A DNA stretch of 64,000 nucleotides from Mesorhabditis belari (GCA_958450365.1 CAUEEP010000740.1:4129001-4193000); one strand, 5' to 3'; shown: positions 21,830-34,869, numbered from the stretch's first letter. Translations and numbers: made by a program. The notes: generated by a model not told the origin, from the letters alone.

Positions 21830-22790
21830 GGTTTATGAAATCTGAACACAATCACTTTTCATTTGCAAATTCTATACTGATTTTATCAAAGATTATCAAA
21901 AGTTTATTGGAAAATATGTACAAGAAATATGGATATATCTATTTTGTACCATTTCCCTTTAGCAAGCTCTAATGCCAAAGCAAGTTGAGCCAAAGAAAGT
22001 GCCAGTTGGTGGAATAGCATGTAGAGATTTCTGTTTTGTTGTTGTTGTTGCGACCGTTGAGGTGTGTTAGTAGTCAGATTGAAATGTTGTTGAGTCAATG
22101 GTCGATTGTTGATATGCTTGTGGATTGTGCTCAAACTTGTAAACTTGCATTTCTGTCCCACTCGATTCTGTTCTTTTCGCGCTAGCACAACAAGTAAAGA
22201 ATCGAGGGAGGATTGAATAAATTCGGTTCTTTTCACGCTAGCACAAGAAAGCAAGAAACGAGGTCGATGAAGGAGGTGTTTCAACTTTTGACAAATGAAT
22301 CCAAGTCTGGTAGTGATCGATTAGAAACATATCGCAAAAGTTGAGTTGTCTCCTGTTTTCGATCAAAGAGCATGTTGGAGATTCAGTGTAGACTTATGAT
22401 TATTGCCTCTATAGTAGTTGAGGTTACAAACAAATTTCTGTGGCTATCTGTCGTTGTTGAATCAGTCTGGTAGTAACATTTTTTTTTTCTATAAGCCTCC
22501 ATTTTTCATTTTCATTAAACCTTGGATGTTTTTGACGAGTTTTTGTATCAGCTTTATGTCAAAATTGGACTGTTTTCCTTTCGGGATACAGTAGCTTTTT
22601 CTTCAATGTACCTTATAGAAAGCTCAAGTCTTGAGTCAACCCCAGTTCCTCACTGACTCACGCGCTTCTCTCATTTCATTTCTCACCCCATTTTTTTCTC
22701 ATCGTTGTGATTTGTTTTGATTTCTTTCATTCATTGCATGCAGAATTTCTTTTTGCTTTCATCGTCGTTTCGTTTTTTCAGTTCTTGAAA
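21830..22790. other. Intergenic, no gene recognised
   Basis: The minus strand has a 126-codon open frame (21904-22284) containing a five-glutamine run and a Leu/Ala-rich C-terminus. It shows no domain and no supporting neighbours. A direct repeat of TTCTTTTCGCGCTAGCACAA occurs at about 22172 and 22227. Confidence 0.4.
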
Positions 22791-22799
22791 TTTCATCCT

Positions 22800-25219
22800 A
22801 AAAATCCATAACCATTTTTCGGTCGAAGCCCGCTGGCACAGCACCGATGATTCTGGCTGAACCCGCGGAGCCACGAAAAGCTCGACCTGTTGACAAATTT
22901 TAACAAATTCCCGGAACAGGCCAAAAAGCCTGAACATGAGCTGGACACACAACTCCGTTCGGGAAATCCCCACGAAAAGAAAGCCGAACCAGCAGTGATC
23001 CAAGAAATTCAGACAAATCAACGAAGAAGTGGAAAGAAGAGAGAGAAAAGTGAAGTCGAAGTGCCTAAACCGATTGGACAGAGAAGAAGGAGAAATCAAA
23101 AATGGTGATGGCAAAAGAACAAATAGCGACACAGGCAACAGAACAGAGAAACAAGAGAAGAGGAATGAGATGCCAAGACCCGAATGACACCGGAAAATAG
23201 GGAGAAGGAGATGGGAGAAAACCGTCAAGAAGTTGACATTCTCGAGATACATAATGAAAAGAAAAGGAGTAGAAGATGGAGAGACACCGAAAAGGAGAAA
23301 CCACAACGGATATATTGGAAGTACATGAACCAAAGGAAGAAAGGAAGAAGAACTTCCGATTGACAGAAATCGAACAAGATGCAAAGGTACAGACAAAAGT
23401 GGAACAAGAAGAAAAGAAAGGGAAGAAAGAGAGAGATGCAGGAGAAGACATTGAAAGGATAGAATTGAAAGAATGGAAAGAAAGGAGAGACAAAAGATTA
23501 GAGGAAGGAGAGAGAAAAGGAGAGAGAGAGAGAAAGAGAGCTCATGGAAGAAGAGATTGAAAAGGAGGAGGAGGAGAAGAAGAGAAATGAGGGACTTGGG
23601 GAGAGGGACAGGGGAGCAGATGGGGGAGAGAGGAGGAGGGGGTGGAGGGAGAGGGAAGGTGAGAGAGGAGGTGAGGGAGGGGAGAAGGAGAAGAGGAGGA
23701 GAGGGAGGAGGCGAAAGGGGAGAGAAGATGAGAGCGGTGGAAGGGGAGAGGAGGAGGGAGGAGAAGAGGAGGGAGAAGGAGGAGAGAGAGGTGAAGGGAG
23801 GAGCTCGAGGAGAAAGAGGAAGTTGGGGAGGTTGAGTTGCAGAAGTTGAGAGGAGGACAGGCAGGAGGGAAAGCAGAGCTGGAAAAGAGTGCACAAGAAG
23901 CACCGACAAAACAAAGAACAAGTCAGTGAACTTAAAGAAGACTCAAAGAATGAGTTAAAGAAGCAAGAAGTTAAAGTCATCCAAACAAAGCTTAAACAGA
24001 AGTCATCCAGGAACCGAAAAAGACGAGATTTTCACCGGTGAGAGCAAACGGACACTCCACCACAGCCTCGTTCAAATGCTGTCAAGGGCAAGCTTCTAGA
24101 TCGACAAAGAAGCATTGGAGAGCAAAGCAAATCCCCACAACCCTTGCCTAGAGGAGCTCCCGTTGTGCCTAAGATTAGTTGGTGGACTTACACAGAAATT
24201 TGAGTCAAAGAGAACAATAACTCTCCAACCAGATTCAATCGAAACTTTAAACGATTTGCCTAGTGAATCAGAAAAATCTTTATCGATTCCTTGAGAAGAA
24301 GAGAACAAAAAGTTGAAAATGTTGGAAATGAAAACGGAAAGTGAAGTGAAAAACAGAGCAAAAAGTTGAGTCGAAAAACAAAGAGAAGAAAGGATCAACA
24401 ACAAAATCGAAGCAAGAAAAAAGAGGTTGGAGAAGGATTCCTCAGGCTGTCGAAGAGATAAAAACCAGCCAATCTTTAGAGACAAAGTCAAAGTCTCCAG
24501 TTCGACCATCATGGAGAAAGATAAAAAGTTAGAATCGATTTAAAGCAGAAAGCCCCTAAGCCTGAAACGTTAAGGAAATCCGTTTCGCCGCCAAAAGAAA
24601 TGAAGTCGTTAACAGGAAAGGGGAAAGAGAAGAATCACCCCTCGGAATCAGCTTCTCCGGTAAAATCGATTAGCGGAACAAGGGAATCACTTGAAGGGTT
24701 TCTCCCGTAAGAAAACTTCTAAAATTGAACGAAATCAGTATCTCCTGTTAAAGAAGTTGCCAAGTTGAGAAACAAGAAAAATCGATTCTCTTAGCTGAAG
24801 AGCTTTTCCGAAAGTTCAGGAAAAGAAAAACGAGACGCGACAGCTCGCTCAACGACAGAAGTTGATGAGAGAAATCATTGGATGGATCCGAGATTTCTTC
24901 GAAAATTGAATCAGATCGCCGAAAGAAGAAACTGAAAGAAAGAAAAGTCCGGAACATTCAATGTACACTGTAGAACAGAAGCATCCATTTCATCAAATTT
25001 CAAAGAACCTGATTCCAAGGCAAAAGTCGAAGGGAATTCTCCGCCCCCGGAGAAGAGAAAGAAAAATGAGGTGTTGAAAAAAGCGGAGAATTTGAAGGAA
25101 AAGTCTCGAAGAATCAGTTGAGTGCGGAAACGAGGAAATCGAAGAGTCCATCGCCGAATGTTGGAGGGAAAGTACCAGCTGCGACAAGATCCAGTCGATT
25201 GAGAGCTGGCCGATTTTAA
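22800..25219 (+). pseudogene. Lys/Glu-rich then Ser-Pro-rich coding-like region, frame switching
   Basis: I do not recognise this product. The plus strand reads as protein-like sequence for 2.4 kb but changes frame repeatedly. The first part has KPEHELDTQLRSGNPHEKKA and KVQTKVEQEEKKGKKERDAG. The middle (23520-23840) is almost pure Lys/Arg/Glu/Gly from a purine-only tract. The last part carries Ser-Pro motifs: KSVSPPKEMKS, ESASPVKSISG, NSPPPEKRKK and KSKSPSPNVGG, ending RSSRLRAGRF at a TAA (25217-25219). The composition suggests a disordered, basic, possibly cytoskeletal or chromatin protein; this is inference. Stops within 24.5-25.1 kb separate segments that would join after single-base shifts. 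It follows the tropomodulin-like gene on the same strand and shares its broken-frame character. Confidence 0.4.
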
Positions 25220-25229
25220 AGTTGTTCAT

Positions 25230-27560
25230 TATTCTAATAATCATAATAAGTTTTACCTCAAGTAACTAGCTTTTAAATTTCGGTAACCTTTAACTATCGA
25301 AAGTCTAGACGATAAGTCTAGCTGAAGATTTTTGTGGGTTCTTTAAGCTCATCAAAACCATCCCTTCTGACGCATTCGACTCTACTTTTTCCAAGTTTAA
25401 GAAGGAAAATGGGAGACTTTTATGCCCCAGAAAGAGTTTTTGAGTTTAAAGCGGCGCAAAAGAACAAATATTCCAAATAGTATTATTAGCAATTTCCTTT
25501 TTACTAACAGGATTACTCGATTTTCTTCATCCCTAACCGGTGAGCTTTCCTTTTCTTTCCATTTCATTCTCATTTTCTTTTTGTTTCTTTTTTCCCTTTT
25601 GTTAGCATGTAACCGGTGATTTTGGATACAGAAATTTTTGATAAATTTGTAAGCTTTTGAAATTTGATTATTCGATTTCTTATCAATAGATTTAGATATA
25701 TCAAAACAATATCTTATTCTGTCTAATTTTAGCCTTTTAAATTTAAATTCAAAATGGTATCCAGTCAAAATCCCTTTTTTTTTGTTGACATGCATGTGTG
25801 CTCCACTTAAAACAGGCTTTTCTTTTTGTTTGTTTTTTTCATTCTTACCTTTCAACGTGCCCCTGACCGTGTACAAATTGAGACGATCCCGGAACGCCTC
25901 ATCGACTCAAATTCAAGCTATTCAGAAGCTTTATGATTTTCTTTGATTTCCTTTATTTATAAATAAACCTGTCATAGCTCCTCTTCTTTTTTATGGCTTT
26001 GCTTTGCTCGATTGATTACGGTACTTTTTTTACCAACCTTTTAGACTTTCCATTACTAGTGTTCGTGTCTCTCTAGCCATTACTGCCATAATTTGCCTAT
26101 AAACTAACGATTCAACAATAGTATTTATTGAGTTACACTGCCGTTAAAAAGCAGTTCGTTTCAGTTTTAACGAGCAAGCAAGTGAAGAGATTTCCGTGCA
26201 CTAGAGAGTTTGTTTCCGTTTTCAACCACAAAGTACACTAAAAAAACTTTTTTTCTGACTTTCGAGCCAGATTTATTACCTGTACTTCACGAGTGTAATT
26301 TGAATCGAAAAAAGCGGCTCCAATTATCGATTTCGGTTTTAAGATGATATAAATTTTGTGCAAAATGACTTTTCCCGGTGTAACCCCAAAGATTTTCTTC
26401 TTAATTTAGCGATAGTTGATAAAGTTTCGAAAAAGAACTTGAATTCTGTTTATCAACTATAGCCTGCATGCCATTTTTTCTCCCCCATTTCCTCAGTTTT
26501 TCTTTAGTTCATTCGGTACTAAAAATGACGGTTTCCGTATTTTTTTTCTTCGCAACTTTGTTACATCATTTTTCTTTCTGTTTCTTTTTTTCCCTTGCAA
26601 TTTGCCATTCTTGCGATCTTCAACGAGAGGCTTCCGATGCCAAATGTTCAGTGATAAATTTATATTCGAAAAAAGGAAATGATATTGAAAAAATCCCATA
26701 AAAATTTCACATCGTTGACCCGTTTGGAAGAAATGATGATAGACTGTGGAGCATAGGCGAATGAAGCCTTCCTCGTCAGACTGAAAAGGGAGAAGTTGGC
26801 GTTTTTTTACCCATGGAATCAGCTTGTTCCAGATTCGGCGAGAATTTTGATATCAACTTTTAGCTTTGTCTTGTTAAGAAGCTTTATATTTAGAGAGTTT
26901 ATCAATTGGCTCCTATCCATGGCTTTCCGCCAATTGTTGCAGTTTTTTACAATATCTGCTATTTCTTGCCTTGGATTTAAAGGAAATTAAATTAAATTAA
27001 AGGAATCAGGCCCGATTCTCACTAACGAATCGGTTCTCACCGATTGGTGTTGTTGATTGTTGATGTTGAACACTTGATGTTTTTACTACAGTTTTTCTTC
27101 TTGAGACTTTTTCTCAGAATGTAATAACTTTTCGAAGTCTGAGTTGGTCAGTATTGTTTCTCAAGTTATTGGTCAAATGTCATTGAAATGCTGTTGCTTT
27201 CTCGCTTTCCTTTTAATGTATGTATATAGATGACTTAAAAGGAAGATATTTGTAAAACTTACCTTTATCCTCGGGGTTTTCGGAGTCGGGGAATCGATTG
27301 GGAGGTGTTCATTTATTGCGTCCCGCAATTGGAACTCGAGTTTAATTGGTTCAAACTTTGAGATTTAGGTGTGAATCGTTCTTAATTCTGATTCTTTAAT
27401 ATTTTGCTTTGAAACGTGGATCATCTAGAGCCAATTTGGAGTTTCCTAATTAGCTTTCTATGTATGAAGCCGAATTGTTAACTCAATTGTATACTCTAAG
27501 AATATCAAGCATATAGGTTGGAAAAGTGATTCGGATTTTCAATTTAGTCATCATTATCAT
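25230..27560. other. No clear gene
   Basis: A short plus-strand frame ending at about 25942 (RVQIETIPERLIDSNSSYSE) is followed within 25 nt by AATAAA and could be a terminal exon. At 26525-26701 a small frame begins with a hydrophobic, signal-like segment followed by CHSCDLQREASDAKC, too short to assign. The bases 27262-27320 (GGGGTTTTCGGAGTCGGGGA) are a fragment of the repeat family at 47690-48280. Confidence 0.35.
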
Positions 27561-27586
27561 CATTATCAAAACACTACTTTATATAT

Positions 27587-28190
27587 ATTTCAATAATAAA
27601 TCCGTCGACGACAAGAAAACCCTTGTTTCTTTGTACAATCGAATCTCCCATTGATCATCAAATATTTATTCTCTCCAAGGATTCTTTGTCCAATAAGGGC
27701 ACAATAAACCAGAAGCCATAAAATCGAAGCCACAACGGAAATTGAACAGGAAGAGATTAGCTTGTTTATATCTTGTCTAGACCAATCATTGGCTAGATGA
27801 ATAGGAAACATTTGCTTTTATTGCTTGAATCTTCTAGACTATAGAAAATTAGACAAAAGATAAAAGGTTTTGAATCTTGAATCTTGAATCTAATTTGTCT
27901 TTCTCTTATTGTTTCCAAAAGCGATACGCACGCTTTCAGTGCATCAGAAAGATGTGTTTGACGTTTTTGAGCACAACTCACCAATAACTGGTGGTAGTCT
28001 GAAATAAGTGCCACGAGATTGGTGGATTTGGATGAGAAATTGTGAAATTTGTGTGATGAGTTGTTCTCCGATTTGGTAGATGATCGATCAGAAAGTCGAA
28101 AGTCGTTTCATTTCTTGTTGGCTCATCTTCGATAAATGAGGGAAATCTGGAGGGAGTGAAGTGAGATTTGAATTGACCATTTCATTGCCT
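27587..28190 (-). CDS. Possible small membrane protein, exon boundaries unclear
   Basis: Two minus-strand segments look coding. Around 27880-28014 lies an amphipathic helix-like stretch (LISDYHQLLVSCAQKRQTHL, then KACVSLLETIRERQ). Downstream, 27590-27811 encodes a hydrophobic segment (SVVASILWLLVYCALIGQRI) and a basic tail ending RRRIYY. Upstream, 28075-28190 has more than one open frame, so the 5' part cannot be fixed. A tail-anchored or single-pass protein would fit. I do not recognise the family, and the frames do not join cleanly. Confidence 0.3.
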
Positions 28191-28609
28191 AAAATTTCAC
28201 CTTAAATTTCCTGTTCTACGAATTCTATTAGAAATTTTGAAAAACCAAGAAACATTAAGAATTGATAATTTGAAAATTGAAAATTCTCAAAAGGAAAGGT
28301 CGTATTCGTTCCTAGGTATAAACGGATGTGGACTAGAATTTGGGTTGGGTTAAAGAGAGTGGATCCTTTTTGATATCCCGCCATCTCAAGACTTACCCCG
28401 ATAGACCCCACTCAGCTCCTCCAACGTATTAGAGGAGTCCCTGTGAAATGACCGACCTGTACTGCAGTTGCATAGACCGGGAAGACCTTGTATCTTTATT
28501 CCTGCAGTAGTGTAATAAGACGAATAGATTACAAATAAGTGTAAGGGGGAAGGGGGGGGACTCCAAATGAGAGTCTCAATTGTCATCCTAGGCAATCCCA
28601 AGGACACTT

Positions 28610-28715
28610 CCCCTCCTCCGGATCTAATACCGTTCCAATACGGGTCCAATACGGTTCCAATACGGCTCCAATACGGTTCCTATTTTGATCTAATACGGTT
28701 CCAATACCGGGGTAA
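28610..28715. repeat. GGTTCCAATACGG tandem repeat
   Basis: About six 12-13-bp units of GGTTCCAATAC with small changes, one unit interrupted by TATTTTGATCTA. Confidence 0.85.
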
Positions 28716-28799
28716 GCACACAGGGAGGACACATTTGCATAAGAATAGATAAATCATTCTTAATAATAACAATAGTAACTAAAATATCAGTTTGGCTCG

Positions 28800-30540
28800 G
28801 GGCTGAAAGTCGTTTTTTTTGTTTTAAAACAAACGAACAGTATAATTGATATTACAAATTTACAATAAAAAAAAGAAAAATTAGTCAACAAAATGTTCTA
28901 TAACAATGCTTTTTCTAAAATATCAAATAATTTGAAGAAAAATAAATGAATGAAGCCAAAATTTTTAAGAAGAAAACTTTCAAAAGATTTCAATCAATGC
29001 AAATTTTGAGGAGGAGGGGATTAGAAATACAAAATTTCACTCAACTTTCCGCATTTCACTTTTGGGATTTGTGGGATAATCGAAAATTCCTAAAACAAGC
29101 CAAACTTTTGGAAATCTTCTCTTAAGAGAGCTAGAAAATGAAATAAATTTCAAGTAGTTAACGTTTAAGCAGATATTTTGGAAAAAAAAAATAGAATCTC
29201 CTAATTGATCAATACAGAGAATCGTTCACTTTTATTAATGAATTTTGCAATAAATATGATTAAAGAGGAAATATTTGACTACTAAAATAGTCTAAAAACC
29301 CAAAAAAGAGTGGCCTCAAAACGGAAGTCACGCTTCGTTTCCATTCGAATTTCGTGAGTGTGTAAAAAGGGATTTCGAGAAAACCTCCATTTTTCTTTTT
29401 CTTCTTTCTAAACAATTTTTTAGATATTTTTATTACTCAAGGTAACTAAAAGTCAACGATTCTTTGTATTAATCGATTAGAGATTCGTTTTTCTCCATTT
29501 TTAACCCCATTTTTGCCAATTATAAAAAACCTAGTTTTGACTCATAGATTACCTAGATCACCATTCCTTATAACTCTACTTGATGAAAAACCTTTTTGAT
29601 AAAAAAACGAATCTCTAATTCTCTTTATCTCTAACACATCAAAGTCTTTAAATTATTAAGCTAAACATTCATAATATTTGTAATCGAAAGAAAAATGTTT
29701 CCACTTTGAACAAAAAGCACAAAGGAGCATCGTAAATACTCGAATAAAGCCCCTCTATAGAAGCGTCGCGTAGTCTAAGTTTTACACCTCAAAGAACCTA
29801 AAGGAACCTCAAAGAACCGCTCATATCTTTCCACTTTGAACAAAAAAAGTTACAAAGGAAAAACCCAAGAGAAAGCTTACCTTAATAAGGAAAAATTTAA
29901 AACAATAAATGTAAATTCAGAAAAATAGAATATAAATCTCTTTTGACTCATTCAATCGTAACTACAAAAAGCCAATCAAAAAAGAAAGCACGCGATTTTG
30001 CAAAGAAATCTACCAAAAATGCTCATTTGTTATCGAGATTCTAAAAAGCATTTGATTTTCTTTTTAGAAACCAAGAGAAACATTCTTGATAACATTTAAA
30101 AAATAGAAAAAAAATCTATTACGACATCAACGGATTAGCTCTGCCGTTTTTTTTTTTTTTTGATGCTCTTTTTTGAGACAACAAGAGATTTCTCATACTT
30201 CATTAGATTTCAACGGATCATACAATACTTATTATACTTTTAATTTTATATTTTAAATACATAAAACCCAAAGTTTTGTTTAATTCAGTTTAATGCAGAA
30301 GGTCGACAAAAAGGAATGATTTTGTTTGTAGATAAGAAAAAAAAAAAAAGATGGGGGTCGTTTCGTGAATTGACCCATTGATGTCTTGAGATTTTTGAAA
30401 AAAAGGGGTATCGTTTAAAACCGTTTTTAAATGAATTCTTCCAAAAATTTTTGATTCATTTGGTTCCCCCGTGGAATATGTGGAAAAATAGAATGACATG
30501 TAATTATAATACATTCATTTACGGTGAAAAATTAACTAGT
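28800..30540. other. AT-rich gene-free stretch
   Basis: No exon chain was found. Bases 29730-29830 (GTAAATACTCGAATAAAGCC and GCGTCGCGTAGTCTAA) match 32588-32670 and relate to the MITE family at 16437 and 35534. Confidence 0.5.
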
Positions 30541-30551
30541 AATCTAAATCT

Positions 30552-30640
30552 AGCAATCGGGATTGAACCCTTGACCCTTCCCCTCCCTTCCCCGAATAGT
30601 ATACAAGACTCTTAGCCAGTTGGCCATGGTATTTTCGAGT
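30552..30640 (-). pseudogene. tRNA-like sequence with long variable arm
   Basis: On the minus strand TGGCCAACTGGCTAAGAGTC and GGGTTCAATCCC flank an 80-90-nt block with a G-rich variable region, as in class II tRNAs. Acceptor pairing is poor. Probably a relic. Confidence 0.35.
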
Positions 30641-30649
30641 AGATTGAGA

Positions 30650-32130
30650 CGCAATTTCGACCGAGATTTTAATCAAAATTCGAACTTTAGAGCTACGGCA
30701 AGCAATGAACAAGTCAAATTTTAGTCAATCCTAGAAGAAGATGGCCATTCATTGTACAAGTGCGTAAATTTCATCAAAATGGGATTTTAATGAGGAGTTA
30801 GTATTGATAAAGGGATATGACACAATACCATTGAATCCGGGTAAGAGGAAAGGGAGGCAAAGAAAGAAAAAGAAGATCTCCCCTTCACACAAAATTCTCA
30901 TTCCCAAGAGGGGGATAAATTTGTGAAAAGAAAAAAGAGAGAAAGGAGAACAAGATATTCGTGTATAAAAGAATGGATCTTCGAGGAGAATCCCTCGAGC
31001 GTCCCCTCCTGTACCCCTTTTCCCTAATTGAGAAAAATTAGGGGATTTCTCAGTACTCTTTTCTTTTTCCGTTAGGGTACCTTAATAGCCTTTAGATGTG
31101 TGAGAAATTTTTTTTTTCCCTTTTTTTTTCGCTAAAAAGAGATTGCATGCATTTCAAATGGTTCTTTAGGGGTAAATTACGTCACTTATTGCGTTTAATT
31201 CGATCACTAAAAAAACGAGATAAGAATTATTGTTTTCACTTGAACAAAAAAAAGTAGATTATGAACTATTGAAGGAAAAACAAAAAAAATCTCTAGAGAA
31301 TAGCACTGAGCTAAGCTTTTCCCAAAAGCACGACAGTAATGCGTATTTTCAGAAAGCTACCCTAATCCAACTAGCCAGCTATTTTTCGAATTAGCTGGCA
31401 TACTAGCTACAGCTATTTACCTCCAAACATTTTCGAAAATTACCCAGAAAAGTTATAATCCGATCCACTTAGAGTGTCTTCCTCACTTGAGTAATGGGGT
31501 TTTTAAAAGCACACACTTGGAAAAAACTACCGTACTTTTTAAGCAAAAATTATTACAAAAAAATGACGAGCCCAAAAATATATACGACACTTTTTAAAGA
31601 TACTCAGCCGTTTAACTGATTTGGTGGCAAATTCCCCTTCCAATGTAAAAAATGATTTATTTGGAAAAACCTAGCTAATTCCAACCATTTATTTGCGCAA
31701 CAGAGTCATTTGCGCAACTCACAGGTCTGTTGCAGCAACCCCGCCGGCATAACTTTCTTTCCAAATAGTCCAATCTTTATGATGTTTGTTTCCATTCTTG
31801 TGATCCTCAATAAGCACAATAAAATGAGGCCAAACCCATAAAGATTGACCCACTTAGAAGAAGTTATGGCGAGGTTCCACAAATGATTCCCTAAGTTGCG
31901 CTAAAAATTGCTTTTATATTTTTTCGCGCAGGCGCACTTTTTAGAAAACGCATCACTTCCGACAATTACTCATGCAAATTTACTCCAGAGCAATTACTTA
32001 CTCGGCGAGGAACACACTCACGTCCATTCAATTGGCCGATTTTTCTATAAATCGATGAAAAACACTAAAAATTCGGCTAATCGGATGTAAATTCGACAGC
32101 TAGATTACGAAAGCTTCCGGGAAAGTGACT
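30650..32130. other. Gene-free stretch with repeat fragments
   Basis: 31560-31650 is an inverted copy of the 8490-8580 and 45495-45580 repeat. 31680-31880 shares TTTGCGCAACTGAG-type and AAGTTATGGCGAGGTT-type sequence with 45150-45790. No coding exons were seen. Confidence 0.5.
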
Positions 32131-32164
32131 TTTGGTAAACGTATTACTTGATTTTACGGGGGGT

Positions 32165-32575
32165 ATTCAAAACAGCGCCATAGTAGAAAGCCTTCAAAAC
32201 AGCGCCGTCAAATTTCTCAAGGTCCAAACCAAGCCGGTTCAAGTTTTATATCGAAAAAGATTCCTTGCTTTCTTGGCAACATGATGGGTGAAACAGTTTT
32301 TAAAAAAAGTTAATATTTCATAGCTTAAAGGCACTCAAAGTAATGTGTTCGAGTAATACTCAGTTGGTTAACTGAATATCTTTAGGGCCCATTTTGGAGT
32401 GCTCTTTTTAACTATGAAACATTAACTTTTTAAAACTTTTTCACCCATCAAGCAGCTACAAGCAAGCAAGGAATTTTTCGATATAAAACTTGGACACCGG
32501 CTTGAAGTTTTTGGATTTTGAGAAATTTGATGGCGCTGTTTTGAACGTTTTCTATTATGGCGCTGTTTTTGACCA
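32165..32575. mobile_element. Foldback element with AACAGCGCCAT ends
   Basis: CAAAACAGCGCCATAGTAGA near the left end pairs with TCTATTATGGCGCTGTTTT near the right end. Inner arms with AGCCGGTTCAAGTTTTATAT and ATATAAAACTTGGACACCGG extend the hairpin. No coding capacity. Confidence 0.65.
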
Positions 32576-33104
32576 CCGATTTTACACATATCGTAAATAC
32601 TCGATTAAAAAGCCCCCTCTATTGAAGCGTCGCGTAGTCTAACTTACGCCTCAAAGAACCGCTCACATCTCAACACCAATACTTGTTTCTGCCCATTTAA
32701 GTATCAAATTAAAGTAGAGAGTACGGGTGATTTTTTGAGATATAACACATATTTTTAGCAACAACCAGCGCTTAGAAAAATGATTTCGAAAAATGATAAA
32801 AAATCTGACTTTTTTTGCTACTTTCAACTCATTTTTTGATTGAATTTACGGTATTTTTTATAGTATGTTGAATATCTTGGAATGTGTAAAAAAAGACATA
32901 TGAGAAATAGCATTTGTTGATGAAAGAATGTGATGAGGTGGACAATAGAGAGGAAAAGACTGAGGAAATGAAAATGAGCTGCAAAGTGGTCATTTCCAAT
33001 TTTTCCTTTTTCTCATCTTTCACATCAAAATTGGCTTTTTTGCCACAAATTCAAACAAAAAAAATAGATCATTGTAGGATTGAGTGTGCTAGAAATGGGG
33101 TTTA

Positions 33105-33300
33105 GAATTGTTTGCAATTGTTTACAATTGTTTGCAATTGTTTACTATTGTTTACAATTGTTTGCAGTTGTTTGCAGTTGTTTGCAATTGTTTGCAGTTG
33201 TTTACAATTGTTTACTATTGTTTACAATTGCTTACAATTGCTTACAACTGTTTACAATTGTTTGCAATTGCTTACAACTGTTTACAATTGCTTACAATTT
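33105..33300. repeat. 10-bp TTGTTTACAA-type tandem repeat
   Basis: About 20 units of TTGTTTRCAA with C/T variants in strict 10-bp register. The array is open in all three plus frames, which explains the repeated Leu/Phe/Tyr open frames; these are not genes. Confidence 0.9.
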
Positions 33301-33972
33301 CGAATCTAAAGAAAACCATCAAGAAAGATACTCAAGCTCAAAAAAACTTTCAACAATGAGATTTCTTTGCAATCAATCTCTGAATTGTTCTCTCTCAAAA
33401 AAAGACAATATCCACTAAAGGATATATGAAAAATTTCTAAAAGAATCCATTTTTTTTTTGCTTTTCATTTCAAAATGACTATTTTCTTTGTTTTCTGCTT
33501 CATTAGACATCAATTCGAATGAAATCGTTAGTGAAATTTTCTAGAAAAAAAGTGTGAAATGTAATTAAGATGAGTAAAATAAAAAATAAAGTAAAAAAAA
33601 ATAAAGTATAAAAAATAAAGTAAAAACTTTAGCAATAATTTTTGTGCTGAAAAAAAGGAGTAACTTTTTTTTGTCTCTTTTAGGACTTTTTGCGGGGATT
33701 CGTAAAAAAAGGGAAAAGAAACAGAGATGTCGAAATTTTTGAGTGCATTTATGAGCGATGATTTTCGATAGCTTTTAAGGAGTTGTATAAAAGGAAATCG
33801 AATTTTAAGAAGTGGTAAACTTTCAAGGTAAAGTTTTTAATCTTTATCTAGTAAGGTTAAGTTTTTGATTCAAAGATTGGTCGAATGATTGAGGTTTTTC
33901 TCTTTTCTACGCTAAGATATTGTATTTATCTTTAAATTCTTCAATTCAAAAGTAAAAGCTAATGCACAGAAA

Positions 33973-34587
33973 ATACCGTATTTTCTCTAGTAGTAGTGCA
34001 CCCTGCCGAGCCAGCCTAGCCTAAAGTCTCAAAGTATTGAAAAATCTCTGAGGATAAGCAAGTTTAAACCTTTTTTTAGCACATTGTTTGTATGCTAGGC
34101 TAGGCATAGAACCCTTTTGAACTTGATAAATAAAAAATTTTTCAATTAGAATACCGTATTTTCTCTAATAGTAGTGCACCGCACCGAGTCGAGTTGATGC
34201 CTATTTTACGGTTTCCAGGCTTTTGCAGAAGCTCAACACTCTAATCCCCACTAGATCTCAACGTCAGCTACATTTTCCGATCCCACATCGATAAGTTCTG
34301 ATCAGCGCTTTTCGAGATTTCGAGCAATTTAGGCGAAGCTTAGGGTGCACTATTGGGAAAATGCGATAGCAGCTTGCGTTACCATAAATTAAATCTGGAT
34401 TGTTGGCCTGAATCCAGGCTATAGGCTTTCCAAGCTTTTGCAGAAGCCTCAACACTCAAATCCCCCACAAGATCTCATCGTCAGCTACATTTTCTGACCC
34501 ACATCGATCAAGTTCTAATAAGCGCTTTTGAGATTTTTGAGTAATTTAGACGACAATCAGGCACTACTATTAGAGAGAATACGGTAT
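33973..34587. mobile_element. Nested TIR element with ATACCGTATTTTCTCT ends
   Basis: The left end ATACCGTATTTTCTCTAGTA and right end ACTATTAGAGAGAATACGGT are inverted. A second left end (ATACCGTATTTTCTCTAATA) at about 34151 shows a nested or duplicated copy. A GCAGAAGCYTCAACACTC block occurs twice inside. Confidence 0.7.
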
Positions 34588-34869
34588 CCATTTTATAAGA
34601 TAGAAGAAATTTGAAAGATAAACTTTTTGTTAGTGATTGGATTTTCTCTTTGAAGAACAAAAGAAATTTAGTGTGTGAACAAATGCTTTTTCATTTCAAT
34701 AAGATTTTCCCGCTGAATAATCAATGAGTTATCCCATTGAATTCTAAAGAAACTTGAAGAAAATCTCTTCATATTAGTCTTTTTAGTCTTTTGGATAAAG
34801 ATTGACGCAAGTTTTAGAAAGAAGTAGCATAATATTCAATTCAACGAATTCACTTTTAGGGTCTCTACA

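Noticed and set aside
22731..23921. A 396-codon open frame on the minus strand, rich in Leu, Ser and Pro
   Set aside because: It is antisense to a purine-rich plus-strand region. Purine-only sequence has no stop codons in reverse, and the composition shows no domain, so it is an artefact of base composition.
25397..25876. A 159-codon basic open frame on the minus strand
   Set aside because: It is Lys/Arg/Ile rich with no domain, lies in AT-rich sequence and has no plausible exon neighbours.
33080..33418. Three overlapping plus-strand open frames with repeated NCLQLF-type peptides
   Set aside because: The 10-bp TTGTTTACAA array is open in all three frames; there is no supporting splice or start context.
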